Under the pieces are notes generated by a model. It saw only the letters and a list, made by a program, of their open reading frames with translations, ran no database searches and was not told the origin of the DNA. A stretch of 29,636 bases of DNA from Muribaculaceae bacterium (GTDB lineage: Bacteria; Bacteroidota; Bacteroidia; Bacteroidales; Muribaculaceae), in NCBI GenBank assembly GCA_009775355.1, contig VSPN01000035.1:1-29636 (forward strand). Direction: 5' to 3'. Within the stretch, counting starts at the first letter, position 1. Every line of letters begins with the position of its first letter. A program made the translations under genes and the position numbers. Below are positions 7,375 through 15,386 of the stretch, in pieces.

Positions 7375-8451
7375 ATGAAAATATCATATGCTGCTGCCTC
7401 TGTGGCAGTTTTTTGTCTGGCTCTCTCATCTTGCGGAGGCCCCGAATTCAAGATTGACGGCGAGGTGTATGGCGCCGAAGGAAAGTCGATCGTGCTTGAG
7501 AAGTCAGATTTCCACGGCAGGTGGATTCCTGTCGATTCGGTGAGAATCGGAGGCACTGGCAAGTTCTCGATCAAGGCCGACGCGCCGGCCTCGCCCGAGG
7601 TTTACCGTCTGTCGCTCGGCGACCGGTTCGTGTATTTTCCGGTCGATTCGATCGAGAATCTGACGCTGACAACCTCCGATGCCGGTTTCGGGTCTGATTT
7701 CTTGCTTTCGGGCACACCCCAGGCTGAACGCATGGCCGCTTTCGAAAAGGAGCTTATAGCTCTGCAAAACCCTGATTCGGCTGCTCTTGCCGATTTCAAA
7801 CGCAAGGTCTATTCTGAGTATATCCGCGATGGCCGCGGCTCGATTGTAAGCTATTATCTGCTGACCAAGATCGTAGACGGCAAACCGCTTTATGATCCAG
7901 CCGACGCTGAAGACGCGAAATACTATGCCGCAGTCGCAACTCAGTTCGAAAATTACCGGCCTGACGATCCGCACGGACGCATGGTGAAGGAGGTGTCTCT
8001 GCAGGCCATGCGCGCGCGCAATTCCGCTCAAGGCAAGAAGACTGTCATCAGGGCCAACGAATTGCGTGTGCTCGACATAGACCTGCCTGACGAGAAAGGC
8101 AAGAACGTAAGGCTTTCAGACGTGGTCGGCAAGGGGAAGCCTGTTGTCGTGGTCTTCTCCATGATGAACACTCCGGAGTCTCCGGATTTCAACCGCCAGC
8201 TGGCCCGCATATACGAGTCTAAGGGGGGAACGGTGGAGTTTTATCAGGTATCGTTCGATACCGGCCAGTATGAATGGCGCGAGGCTGCCTCGAACCTGCC
8301 CTGGATAACGGTGCTTGATCCCAACGGCACGGCCTCTAACACTGTGATCGACTACAACCTCGGCACTTTGCCGGCTGTGTTTATTTATGACGCGGCGGGC
8401 GATCTTGTCGACCGTCCCGAATCTCTTGACGATCTCGCACGCAAGCTCTGA
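7375..8451 (+). CDS. TlpA/AhpC-like thioredoxin-fold lipoprotein lacking the CxxC motif
   Basis: The start is ATG 7375, because it gives a clean lipoprotein signal with lipobox LALSSC (Cys20). The frame is open upstream to 7270 but that extension is not signal-like. After the lipid anchor comes a DUF4369-like beta region (EFKIDGEVYGAEGKSIVLEK), a helical middle, and a thioredoxin-fold C-terminal domain from about residue 230 (IDLPDEKGKNVRLSDV, then VVVVFSMMNTPESPDF, and TVLDPNG with a GTLPAVFIYD cis-Pro segment). At the place of the usual W-C-x-x-C there is FSMMNTPES, and no other cysteine is present in the domain. It is therefore unlikely to be a thiol-disulfide oxidoreductase; a binding or structural role is more plausible. 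It lies 3 bp upstream of the SUI1 gene. Confidence 0.85.
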   Translation: MKISYAAASVAVFCLALSSCGGPEFKIDGEVYGAEGKSIVLEKSDFHGRWIPVDSVRIGGTGKFSIKADAPASPEVYRLSLGDRFVYFPVDSIENLTLTTSDAGFGSDFLLSGTPQAERMAAFEKELIALQNPDSAALADFKRKVYSEYIRDGRGSIVSYYLLTKIVDGKPLYDPADAEDAKYYAAVATQFENYRPDDPHGRMVKEVSLQAMRARNSAQGKKTVIRANELRVLDIDLPDEKGKNVRLSDVVGKGKPVVVVFSMMNTPESPDFNRQLARIYESKGGTVEFYQVSFDTGQYEWREAASNLPWITVLDPNGTASNTVIDYNLGTLPAVFIYDAAGDLVDRPESLDDLARKL

Positions 8452-8454
8452 CAT

Positions 8455-8784
8455 ATGGACTGGAAGGAAATGCTCGGACAGCTCCGTGAGGATCTTCCGC
8501 AGGGTGACGCCGGGGAAACTCCCCGCGAGGAGACTGAAATCAGGAAGAAGGACACCCTTCGTGTCATTGTCGACCGCAAGGGCCGCAAGGGGAAGGTGGC
8601 CACGATCATCGAGGGGTTCACGATCAGCGACGACGAAGTGGCCGCTGTGGCCGCATCGCTCAAAAAGCGCCTCGGCACAGGCGGCAGCTCACGCGGCGGC
8701 GAGATACTGATCCAGGGCGATGTTGCGGCCAAGGTGCTTGAACTTCTGAAAGCCGACGGCTATAAGATTGCCGTCCCGCGATGA
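8455..8784 (+). CDS. SUI1/YciH family translation initiation factor-like protein
   Basis: A 109-residue protein with a C-terminal SUI1/eIF1-like domain (about 35-109). Visible motifs are LRVIVDRKGRKGKVATIIEGF, a basic RNA-facing loop, then LKKRLGTGGSSRGGEILIQGD and the closing helix LLKADGYKI. Bacterial members such as YciH influence start-codon fidelity or stress translation. The N-terminal ~30 residues are a charged extension. It starts 3 bp after the preceding lipoprotein stop, so the two are co-transcribed. There is no functional link that I can see between them. Confidence 0.9.
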   Translation: MDWKEMLGQLREDLPQGDAGETPREETEIRKKDTLRVIVDRKGRKGKVATIIEGFTISDDEVAAVAASLKKRLGTGGSSRGGEILIQGDVAAKVLELLKADGYKIAVPR

Positions 8785-8844
8785 GAGCTGCCGGGCATAA
8801 TGGATCAGACACTGCTAATTAACAAGCTCTTAAAAGGTTTGTAA

Positions 8845-11800
8845 ATGCTTGACTTGCATAGGGCGTCGGCAGGTTCGGGAAAGACCTACACGCTGGCGAA
8901 GAAATATATATGGTATCTCATCACGGTGAGCGTGGAGGGATCGCCGAGACGGCTGCGCACAGACGCGGAACTTGCTGAGTCCGCCCGGCACATACTCGCT
9001 GTGACATTTACCAACAAGGCAACCGGCGAGATGCAGCAGCGGATAGTCGACAAACTCTTCGAACTTGCAATGCGCCAGGCGGAGTGGGAGCATACCCCCG
9101 ATGGCACCGCGAGAATCAAGAGCCCCGACTATATGGATGACTTTGTCTCCGCTCTCAAAGTCGGTCCCGAGCGGGTGGCTGCGGTATGCCGTAAGGCTCT
9201 GGCTCTCCTTCTTGAAAACTATTCCGATTTCAAGGTCTCGACAATCGACTCCTTTTTCCAGCTTGTGCTCCGGACTTTTGCCTATGAGTCGGATCTGAAC
9301 GACACCTATCAGGTTGAACTTGATTCGGAGTTTCTGTCGCAGGTCGGAGTCGACGGTGCCCTTGAGGAGATCGACGCCTCTCCCGACGACCGCAACACTC
9401 CCTATTGGATACGCCAGCTTATGGATCGTGCGGACGCGAAGTGGAACATATTCACACGTCAGTACAGCGGCTCCTCATCTTTCAGCAATGCCGTCAACCC
9501 GTATGAAGATTTCGTGAAATCCGTCAACCGTCTTGAGAATGAGGAATACAAACTCATCCGCGACGAGATGGAGCGTTATTTCGCCGGCAATCCGGACTTT
9601 ATCGCACTTTATGAGGGTCTTGCCGCTCGTTACGAGACTCCTGTGCGTGACGCGTTCATGGCCCTGCGCAAGGAATGCCGCGCCATTCGTGCGCTTCTGA
9701 CCGCCGACATGCTCGCAGCGTCATCGCGCACGGATGTCGGCAAGTTCGTGTCGCGAGTTATTAAAATCGCCGATGCTCCGGCGCGTGAATGGAAGCGTGA
9801 GCCAGATCCCCGGCTTGCGTATTTTATTGATCCCGCCTATCTCGAAAAGAACAAGGTGGCGGAGGCTCTTGCCGACGTAATAGAATCGGAGCAGATAAAA
9901 ATATCGGTCGCGAAAGCGGCCTCCGCATTGTCACGGTTCATCACCGAATGTAGCAGCCCCGAATATCGGCACTGGCGGCTTTATGCGGTCAATCTTCCTT
10001 ATCTCGCGCTGTTCAGCATCGTGGAGCGTAAGCGACGCGAATACCTGCAGGACACGAACTCGGTCGAGCTCGGCGAGACGTCGATGATACTCCGCAGTGT
10101 CATCGGCGACAGCGACGCGCCGTTCATATACGAGCGGCTCGGCACGTATCTCGACCATTTTCTGATCGATGAGTTTCAGGACACCTCGCGGCTCCAGTGG
10201 GAAAACCTGCGCCCCCTGCTTGAGGAGAGCATGAGCCGCGACAACGACAATCTCATAATCGGCGATGCCAAGCAGAGCATCTACCGCTTCCGCAACGCCG
10301 ATCCCTCGCTGATCACCACAGTCGTGCCGGAGCAGTTCGGCGATTCGGTCAGGACTCTCGGCGACCGGCCGGAGGAGAACACCAATTACCGCAGTCTGCC
10401 GGGAATCGTGCGTTTCAACAACTCGTTTTTCAGCTACCTCGTGTCGCGTCTTGACCGGGAGGCGGCTCTTGAGCCGGACCGGCGCCGCATGTTCGGGCCG
10501 CTTTATGCCAATGTGGCCCAGACTCCGTTCAAGAAGAACGCCGGCGGATATGTGGAAGTGATTTTTCCGGGACGCGACCAGACGGATTTTAACGGCTATG
10601 TGGCCGCCCGCGTGCCTGAGATAGTGGCATCACTGTGCGCACGAGGCTATCGTCAGCGCGACATTGCCGTGCTTGTCGGCACCGGATTGGAAGGTGAGAG
10701 CATAATTCGCTCTTTTGTCGAATACAATGCCCGGATGGATGACCCGGCTGCCGAGATTCGGTTCGTTTCCGAACAGTCGCTCAAGATTGCCGCTTCTCCG
10801 GCTGTCAGGATTGTGCTCGGAGTGCTCGGCAACATGGCGCGTGGATTCAATCCTGAGATAAATTCCGAGGAGGAGCGGTTGCGCAAGGGAGTCGGCAACT
10901 GGACGGAGATGGAGTCGGGCTTCAAGTTCTATTCCATGGGACGTCAGGACCGGCCTATGGCCGAGCTGCTTGACGCGTTCATAGCCGAGCGTCCCGACAT
11001 GGGGGCGGTCACCGAAATGCTCGACAGTCTGCAGTCTCTTGCCATTCCGGCTCTTGTCGAGGCGGTTGTGGCCCGCTTCGTGCCGGATGCCGTCAGGCGT
11101 GAAAATGCTGTTTATCTTGCAGCTTTTCAGGATATTGTGCTGGAATATTGCGACTCTCATCCCACAGACCTCGGATCGTTTCTCAAATGGTGGGAGCGCA
11201 AGTCGCTCTCTGCCTCCATTTCGTCGCCCGAAGATACCGACGCCGTGCAGGTGCTCACGATCCACAAGTCGAAGGGTCTCGAATATGACTGCGTTATAAT
11301 TCCGTTTGCGAAGTGGAACATGGCCGATCATCTAAGCATCAGCAAGAAGGAATGGCGCTGGGTCAGACCTGAAAGTATATCGTGCTCCGATATGAAACTG
11401 CCACCTTATATTCCGGTCGAGACATCGTCGATGCTTGAGAATACGTCTCACAGTGGTCTTCTTTACGACTATTACGACATGGTGCGCATGGACAGCCTCA
11501 ATTCGGCATATGTCGGTTTCACACGTGCGGGTCGTGAGCTGTATATATTCAGCCCTGCCATGAATGTGGCTCCCGAGATCGTGCCTGCTCCCGCAAAAAA
11601 AAGTAAGAAAGTGAAAGACCTTTCCGACGGAGGCGCCAAATACTACGAGATGGGGCGCTATCTGGTCGATTTCCTGAAAGGTCTCGGCGAACGCCCCGAA
11701 GATGAAAGCATCGCCCCTGATGCGCGTCTTTATGCCTGTGACGTGAGGTTCGCTCCGCGAATGTCTGATTCGGAGCCGTTTGTGATCCGGGCCGGGGAGC

Positions 11801-12462
11801 GTGTGGAGGATATAAAGGCCATGCGCGAGGAGTCGCTGCGTGGCAAGGAAAAGAAATCCGCAGGCATCAGCCCGCGGCAGCCAGATGCTCTCCCGGCGAA
11901 GGAACCTGACTTGATCGGCGATTATTGCTCGTCGGTGCCGAAGGGAGATGAGCTTCGTTACTGTCAGGGTGATGTGGTGGAAATAATTAACGCGGCCGAT
12001 GTGCCTGAGGATGGGTTGGAGGATCTTGATCCCCGTTCGGAGGGCAATATCAAGCATGCTGTGCTCGCCCGTGTGAAGGTGCCGGCCGATCTTCATGCCT
12101 CGGTGCGCCATCTCTCCCTCGCCGGACTCATGACTCCGCAGCTCGCGCGCCAGATCGAGGATGATCTCGCCTCCCGGCTCTCGCGCCCCACGGTGGCGCG
12201 ATGGTTCGACGGGACGGCACGTGTGATAAACGAGCGTCCCATCCTGAAGGCAGGGCAGGTGTCACGCCGTCCCGACAGGATTCTTGTATATCCTGACGGT
12301 CATGCGGAGGTGGTGGATTACAAGTTCGGTCGATATGACAGATCAGGCAAATACCGCCGCCAGATTGCGGGATACGTGCGCCGTCTCGCGGCGACAGGCA
12401 TGTATACTGATGTCAAAGGATATCTGTGGTATGTCAACGAAGACGTCATAGAACTGGTGTGA
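8845..12462 (+). CDS. AddA-like UvrD-family helicase-nuclease (RecB/AddA type)
   Basis: Superfamily 1A helicase with a C-terminal RecB-type nuclease, expected to process double-strand breaks for RecA. Helicase motifs appear in order: Walker A ASAGSGKTYTL (~7-17), AVTFTNKAT, STIDSFFQ, motif II LIDEFQDTS (~440), motif III GDAKQSIYRFRNADP (~472), NYRS (~512), motif V TIHKSKGLEYD (~805) and motif VI YVGFTRAGREL (~888). The nuclease motif is intact near the C-terminus: RRPDRILV, VVDYKFGR (~1156) and a following QIAGY. The 1205 aa length fits AddA. No AddB-like partner is adjacent (upstream SUI1, downstream gldE), although Bacteroidota often keep the two together. ATG 8845 places Walker A immediately after the start, as is typical. 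Confidence 0.93.
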   Translation: MLDLHRASAGSGKTYTLAKKYIWYLITVSVEGSPRRLRTDAELAESARHILAVTFTNKATGEMQQRIVDKLFELAMRQAEWEHTPDGTARIKSPDYMDDFVSALKVGPERVAAVCRKALALLLENYSDFKVSTIDSFFQLVLRTFAYESDLNDTYQVELDSEFLSQVGVDGALEEIDASPDDRNTPYWIRQLMDRADAKWNIFTRQYSGSSSFSNAVNPYEDFVKSVNRLENEEYKLIRDEMERYFAGNPDFIALYEGLAARYETPVRDAFMALRKECRAIRALLTADMLAASSRTDVGKFVSRVIKIADAPAREWKREPDPRLAYFIDPAYLEKNKVAEALADVIESEQIKISVAKAASALSRFITECSSPEYRHWRLYAVNLPYLALFSIVERKRREYLQDTNSVELGETSMILRSVIGDSDAPFIYERLGTYLDHFLIDEFQDTSRLQWENLRPLLEESMSRDNDNLIIGDAKQSIYRFRNADPSLITTVVPEQFGDSVRTLGDRPEENTNYRSLPGIVRFNNSFFSYLVSRLDREAALEPDRRRMFGPLYANVAQTPFKKNAGGYVEVIFPGRDQTDFNGYVAARVPEIVASLCARGYRQRDIAVLVGTGLEGESIIRSFVEYNARMDDPAAEIRFVSEQSLKIAASPAVRIVLGVLGNMARGFNPEINSEEERLRKGVGNWTEMESGFKFYSMGRQDRPMAELLDAFIAERPDMGAVTEMLDSLQSLAIPALVEAVVARFVPDAVRRENAVYLAAFQDIVLEYCDSHPTDLGSFLKWWERKSLSASISSPEDTDAVQVLTIHKSKGLEYDCVIIPFAKWNMADHLSISKKEWRWVRPESISCSDMKLPPYIPVETSSMLENTSHSGLLYDYYDMVRMDSLNSAYVGFTRAGRELYIFSPAMNVAPEIVPAPAKKSKKVKDLSDGGAKYYEMGRYLVDFLKGLGERPEDESIAPDARLYACDVRFAPRMSDSEPFVIRAGERVEDIKAMREESLRGKEKKSAGISPRQPDALPAKEPDLIGDYCSSVPKGDELRYCQGDVVEIINAADVPEDGLEDLDPRSEGNIKHAVLARVKVPADLHASVRHLSLAGLMTPQLARQIEDDLASRLSRPTVARWFDGTARVINERPILKAGQVSRRPDRILVYPDGHAEVVDYKFGRYDRSGKYRRQIAGYVRRLAATGMYTDVKGYLWYVNEDVIELV

Positions 12463-12475
12463 AATTGCGTCGGTT

Positions 12476-12507
12476 CTTGCATATAAGAGTAAAAAGACTT
12501 AAATTTG
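12476..12507 (+). promoter_or_regulatory. Bacteroidota-type promoter of gldE
   Basis: CTTG at 12476-12479, a 20-bp spacer and TAAATTTG at 12500-12507 fit the consensus. Transcription would begin about 12514, giving a leader of only ~19 nt if translation starts at TTG 12533. Confidence 0.6.
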
Positions 12508-12532
12508 CATCATAATCAACATTCCTAAGAAA

Positions 12533-13885
12533 TTGGATACAGACCCTTTGCCGGCCACTGTGCCGCTTGATATATCACTCTCACACGATATCCCCTCAGT
12601 TTTGTTTAACGCTCCTCCGGACTGGGTGGCGTGGTCGTCGCTCATACTTGTCGTGGTCTGCTGTCTGCTGCTCTCGGCCTTTGTGTCGGGCAGCGAGATC
12701 GCATTTTTCGGACTCTCGCCGCAGGAAATCGATGACCTCGAGGAGTCGGAAGATTCTCGAGATGCGAGGGCGTTCAGGCTGATTCGCAACCCGGAGCGGC
12801 TTCTCGCCACGATACTCATAGCCAACAATCTAGTCAACATCATGATGGTCGTCGTGCTGACGTTTGCCATCAATCAGGTGGCCAGGTTCAATTCATCGCT
12901 TGTCAGCTTTCTTGTGCAGACAGTCTTCATGACTTTTCTGCTGCTGCTCTTCGGTGAGATATTCCCCAAGCTTGTGGCGCGCGGGCGCACCATGAAGTGG
13001 GTCAGAATGGCCGAGCCCGGCGTCTCATTGCTCTATGCTATGTTCGGGCCGCTGGCAAGGATCATGGTCCGATCCACGTTTATCGTCAACCGTATCGTAA
13101 CCAAAAAAGAGGAGAACATATCGACCGACGAGCTTGAGAAGGCTCTCGAGATCTCTGATGTGCAGGAGGGAAAAGACAAGGAATTGCTTGAGGGTATTCT
13201 TTCATTCGGCGAGCGTGAAGCCCGAGAGGTGATGATTTCGAGGGTCGACGTCACTTCGCTTGAATTTCACGACAGTTGGGATGAAGCGGTAGGGGTGATC
13301 CTTGACTCCGGTTACTCCCGCATTCCGGTCTATGACACAAGTCAGGACTCAATATGTGGCATACTCTACAGCAAGGATCTTCTGCCATATATAGGCAAGA
13401 CCGATCGCCCGGAATGGCAGTCACTGATACGCGAGGCATACTTTGTGCCCGAATCGCGTGTGCTCGGCGATCTTCTTGAGGATTTCCGAAAGCGCAAGAT
13501 GCACATAGCCATCGTTATCGACGAATACGGCTGCACACAGGGCATCGTGACGCTCGAGGATGTGATCGAGGAGATTGTGGGCGACATTGATGATGAATAT
13601 GACGAGGCTGACAGACTCTACCGCAAGATTGCCCCCGATACCTATATTTTCGAGGCGAAAGTGGCTCTTGCCGATTTCTGCCGTGCGCTCGACATAGGGG
13701 AGGAGTCTTTGGGTGAGATCGGCGACGCTGAGACTCTTGCCGGTCTTCTTCTTGAGATCAAGGGAGACTTCCCGACAACCAAGGAGGCATTCGAGCGCGG
13801 CCCGCTGCGTCTGCAGGTTATCCAGATGGAGAAACACCGCATCGTGAAAGTCAAGGTGACGCTCACTCCCGCTGTCGTCGGATAA
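12533..13885 (+). CDS. gldE: GldE-like CNNM/CBS-domain hemolysin family transporter
   Basis: Membrane protein of the CNNM/CorC (HlyC) family; in Bacteroidota it is annotated as gliding motility-associated GldE, also in non-gliding gut species. An N-terminal DUF21/CNNM domain spans about 35-215, with hydrophobic segments such as SSLILVVVCCLLLSAFVSGSE. Two CBS repeats follow (about 220-350: SREVMISRVDVTSLEF-like and HIAIVIDEYGCTQGIVTLED), then a C-terminal CorC/HlyC transporter-associated domain. Bacterial CNNM proteins handle Mg2+; the substrate here is inferred. The frame has no ATG before the first membrane segment, so the start is TTG 12533 (in-frame stop at 12500). A PPTase gene follows, as gldE neighbours often include such genes. 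Confidence 0.88.
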   Translation: MDTDPLPATVPLDISLSHDIPSVLFNAPPDWVAWSSLILVVVCCLLLSAFVSGSEIAFFGLSPQEIDDLEESEDSRDARAFRLIRNPERLLATILIANNLVNIMMVVVLTFAINQVARFNSSLVSFLVQTVFMTFLLLLFGEIFPKLVARGRTMKWVRMAEPGVSLLYAMFGPLARIMVRSTFIVNRIVTKKEENISTDELEKALEISDVQEGKDKELLEGILSFGEREAREVMISRVDVTSLEFHDSWDEAVGVILDSGYSRIPVYDTSQDSICGILYSKDLLPYIGKTDRPEWQSLIREAYFVPESRVLGDLLEDFRKRKMHIAIVIDEYGCTQGIVTLEDVIEEIVGDIDDEYDEADRLYRKIAPDTYIFEAKVALADFCRALDIGEESLGEIGDAETLAGLLLEIKGDFPTTKEAFERGPLRLQVIQMEKHRIVKVKVTLTPAVVG

Positions 13886-13901
13886 ATTGAAACATTTGCT
13901 T

Positions 13902-14600
13902 ATGGATTTCATATACTGGAGGCATCCGACTGTGCCCGGAATCAAAGTCGAGGAGATAACAGGAGGAGAGCACTATAGAGGAAAAGTCTGGCTCGACATG
14001 GCCAGGCAGGTGTATTGTGAGAATGGCAGAGATGTATATCGTGAGATCGGGCATTTCCGCAACGGCGCTCCCTTTCTTTATGGCGAGACATCAAGAATTT
14101 CCGTTACCCACTGTGACGGCTTCCTTGCCGTAGCCACTTTGCCGCCGACACCTGAGGTGAGCCTCGATGCGTTCAGCGACCGTGCCGCTATGGGAATCGA
14201 TGCCGAACGAGCCGACCGCACGCAGGTGCTCCGCATCAGAGAGCGCTTTTTGTCAGATGAGGAACTTGCGATGATCCCGGAGGAGGATCTCACGCTCAAT
14301 GTCCAGGCATGGACAGTAAAGGAGGCTGCCTACAAGGCGGCTTTCGCCGAAGGTATCGATTTCCGGAGTGATATCCGCATTATATGGCTGCCGCGTCTCG
14401 CTCCGGCTGTTCCGGTGTTTGACCCTGTGGAATTCGGCATGGATAATATTCCTAAAGAACTCCCCGAAAAATTCTTCGGGGAGGTGAGGATCGGCAAGGA
14501 GCGTGTGCCGTTGAGAGTCTATTCCTATCTTTCCGACGGCTTCATAGTCACGCTGTGCTACTCCCCGCGTTGCGCCAAATTCGGAAAAGCCGGCAGCTGA
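13902..14600 (+). CDS. 4'-phosphopantetheinyl transferase superfamily protein
   Basis: Sfp-type enzyme that moves the phosphopantetheine arm from CoA to a serine of a carrier protein. The two hallmark Mg2+/CoA motifs are present: MGIDAERADR and the W-x-x-K-E-A-x-Y-K motif WTVKEAAYKAAF, about 45 residues apart. Upstream is SVTHCDGFLAVA, matching the usual S-x-S/T-H motif. ATG 13902 is preferred. A TTG at 13887, two bases after the gldE stop, would add five residues (MKHLL) and is an alternative. The total of ~232 aa fits the family. It lies directly behind gldE and is probably co-transcribed. The target carrier is not shown by context. Confidence 0.9.
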   Translation: MDFIYWRHPTVPGIKVEEITGGEHYRGKVWLDMARQVYCENGRDVYREIGHFRNGAPFLYGETSRISVTHCDGFLAVATLPPTPEVSLDAFSDRAAMGIDAERADRTQVLRIRERFLSDEELAMIPEEDLTLNVQAWTVKEAAYKAAFAEGIDFRSDIRIIWLPRLAPAVPVFDPVEFGMDNIPKELPEKFFGEVRIGKERVPLRVYSYLSDGFIVTLCYSPRCAKFGKAGS

Positions 14601-14674
14601 TTCCACGTCTGTCGCGTCCGGCCGGGAGCTGCGTACCTCCGGGACGCCGAAAGAAGCCCGCATCAGATAGGTTA

Positions 14675-14708
14675 AGAGCTTGTTTAATAATAAATGTTAC
14701 CGTCAGGG
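14675..14708 (+). repeat. Left terminal inverted repeat
   Basis: It starts AGAGCTTGTTTAATAATAAA and ends CCGTCAGGG. It pairs with 14990-15023 at 33 of 34 positions, including the flanking A/T that belongs to the TAA duplication. Confidence 0.85.
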
Positions 14709-14709
14709 C

Positions 14710-14802
14710 GGTCAGTCACCGGGCAGATTTTCGCTTGCGATGAAGGAGTTATGGGGATCCATAACGACTGAAGAGCAGGCGGAAATATGCCGGTGAATGA
14801 CC
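14710..14802 (+). other. Left-arm nested hairpin module
   Basis: Outer stem GGTCAGTCACCGG (14710-14722) pairs with CCGGTGAATGACC (14790-14802), 12 of 13 positions. Inner hairpin GTTATGG (14748-14754) pairs with CCATAAC (14759-14765) around a 4-nt loop. The equivalent stems of the right arm have different bases at the same positions. Confidence 0.65.
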
Positions 14803-14891
14803 GGTCAGAGGTAATCTTTCTCACGATTTTAAAGTTTTTTTCAATTGTCTCGCAATTCAGCATGAGCCTGTCGGGTTCTTAAGTTACCTCC

Positions 14892-14991
14892 GGTCTCGCA
14901 TATCCTGGACGCTTTTTGACCTGTTCCTCAGTCGTGTACATAAAGTACACTCCATCGTCACATGCCAAAAATCGTCGCAAGATATGCGACC
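14892..14991 (-). other. Right-arm nested hairpin module
   Basis: Read on the minus strand, the outer stem GGTCGCATATC (14991-14981) pairs with GATATGCGAGACC (14904-14892), leaving a 2-nt bulge. The inner hairpin GTGTAC (14950-14945) pairs with GTACAC (14939-14934) around a 5-nt loop. It is flanked by GGA and GACTGA exactly as in the left arm. Confidence 0.65.
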
Positions 14992-15023
14992 CTGACGGCA
15001 ACATTTATTATTAAACAAGCTCT
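14990..15023 (-). repeat. Right terminal inverted repeat
   Basis: Reverse complement of the left repeat with one difference. It starts CCCTGACGGC on the plus strand and ends AAACAAGCTCT. Its last base forms part of the stop codon of the neighbouring small ORF. Confidence 0.85.
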
Positions 15024-15135
15024 AAAGCAGACTGCGCAGCTGTAAAGCCACAGCCGTAAGGCCGATGATGAAGATAGTGACGAGACCGATGCAGTCGGCT
15101 GTTCTTTGCTGGCGGGCGTTCCTTGAATTTTTCAT
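15022..15135 (-). CDS. 37-aa single-pass membrane micro-protein
   Basis: Starting at ATG 15135, this short frame encodes a polar, basic N-terminus (MKNSRNARQQRTADC), then one hydrophobic helix (IGLVTIFIIGLTAVAL) and a short tail QLRSLL, ending with TAG at 15022-15024. This positive-inside topology and a TAnnTTTG box ~50 bp upstream support a real gene, but I do not recognise the family. The stop codon is built partly from the end of the inserted 347-bp element. Without the insertion the codon would read TAA, so the protein was not truncated. Chance occurrence of such a short frame cannot be excluded. Confidence 0.5.
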   Translation of the reverse strand: MKNSRNARQQRTADCIGLVTIFIIGLTAVALQLRSLL

Positions 15136-15183
15136 AATCAGGTTTAGTTGGTGTAAGTTAGTTTGAGGTTGATCTCTACGCTG

Positions 15184-15191
15184 CAAAATTA
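15184..15191 (-). promoter_or_regulatory. Probable -7 box for the micro-protein gene
   Basis: CAAAATTA on the plus strand reads TAATTTTG on the minus strand, a match to TAnnTTTG, ~50 nt upstream of ATG 15135. No strong -33 element is visible. Confidence 0.45.
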
Positions 15192-15298
15192 CCCTATGTA
15201 ACTGCTGTATAATTGCAGTGGTATGTGAATTAAAATTAAAAGCTGTAAATAATTGTTATTTGCTACACATTTTCTATTCATAAATAATTGAAAATGCG

Positions 15299-15306
15299 TA
15301 TTTTTG
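15299..15306 (+). promoter_or_regulatory. Probable -7 box for the HipB-like regulator
   Basis: TATTTTTG matches TAnnTTTG. The following 80-nt leader is very A-rich, with AGCAA/AAAGC repeats, as in many Bacteroidota 5' leaders. The -33 element is weak. Confidence 0.45.
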
Positions 15307-15386
15307 CCGTGCAATATGATAAGGAGACGAATCAAAAGCAAAAGCATGAGACAAAGCAACAAAAGCAACAGTAACAAAAACTTGCC

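Larger units (their letters stand above)
14676..15022. mobile_element. 347-bp MITE-like element with 33-bp terminal inverted repeats
   Basis: The ends form inverted repeats matching at 32 of 33 bases (14676-14708 and 14990-15022; the one difference is A versus C, read on the plus strand). They are flanked by TAA on both sides (14673-14675 and 15023-15025), which looks like a 3-bp target duplication. There is no transposase frame inside, so the element would be non-autonomous. Beyond the ends, the two inward-facing ~140-bp arms are also related to each other (for example GGAGT...CGACTGA...CAGG...AGGTAA in both), and each folds into an outer stem with an inner hairpin. The right arm fits a 20-codon micro-ORF (14879-14941, minus) and the left an 18-codon one (14740-14796, plus), both containing TTEEQ. 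The family is not recognised. Confidence 0.7.

Noticed and set aside
14606..14650. GC-rich hairpin after the phosphopantetheinyl transferase as a terminator
   Set aside because: The stem GCGTCC/GGGACGC is bulged and no T-run follows on either strand, so a terminator call is not supported.
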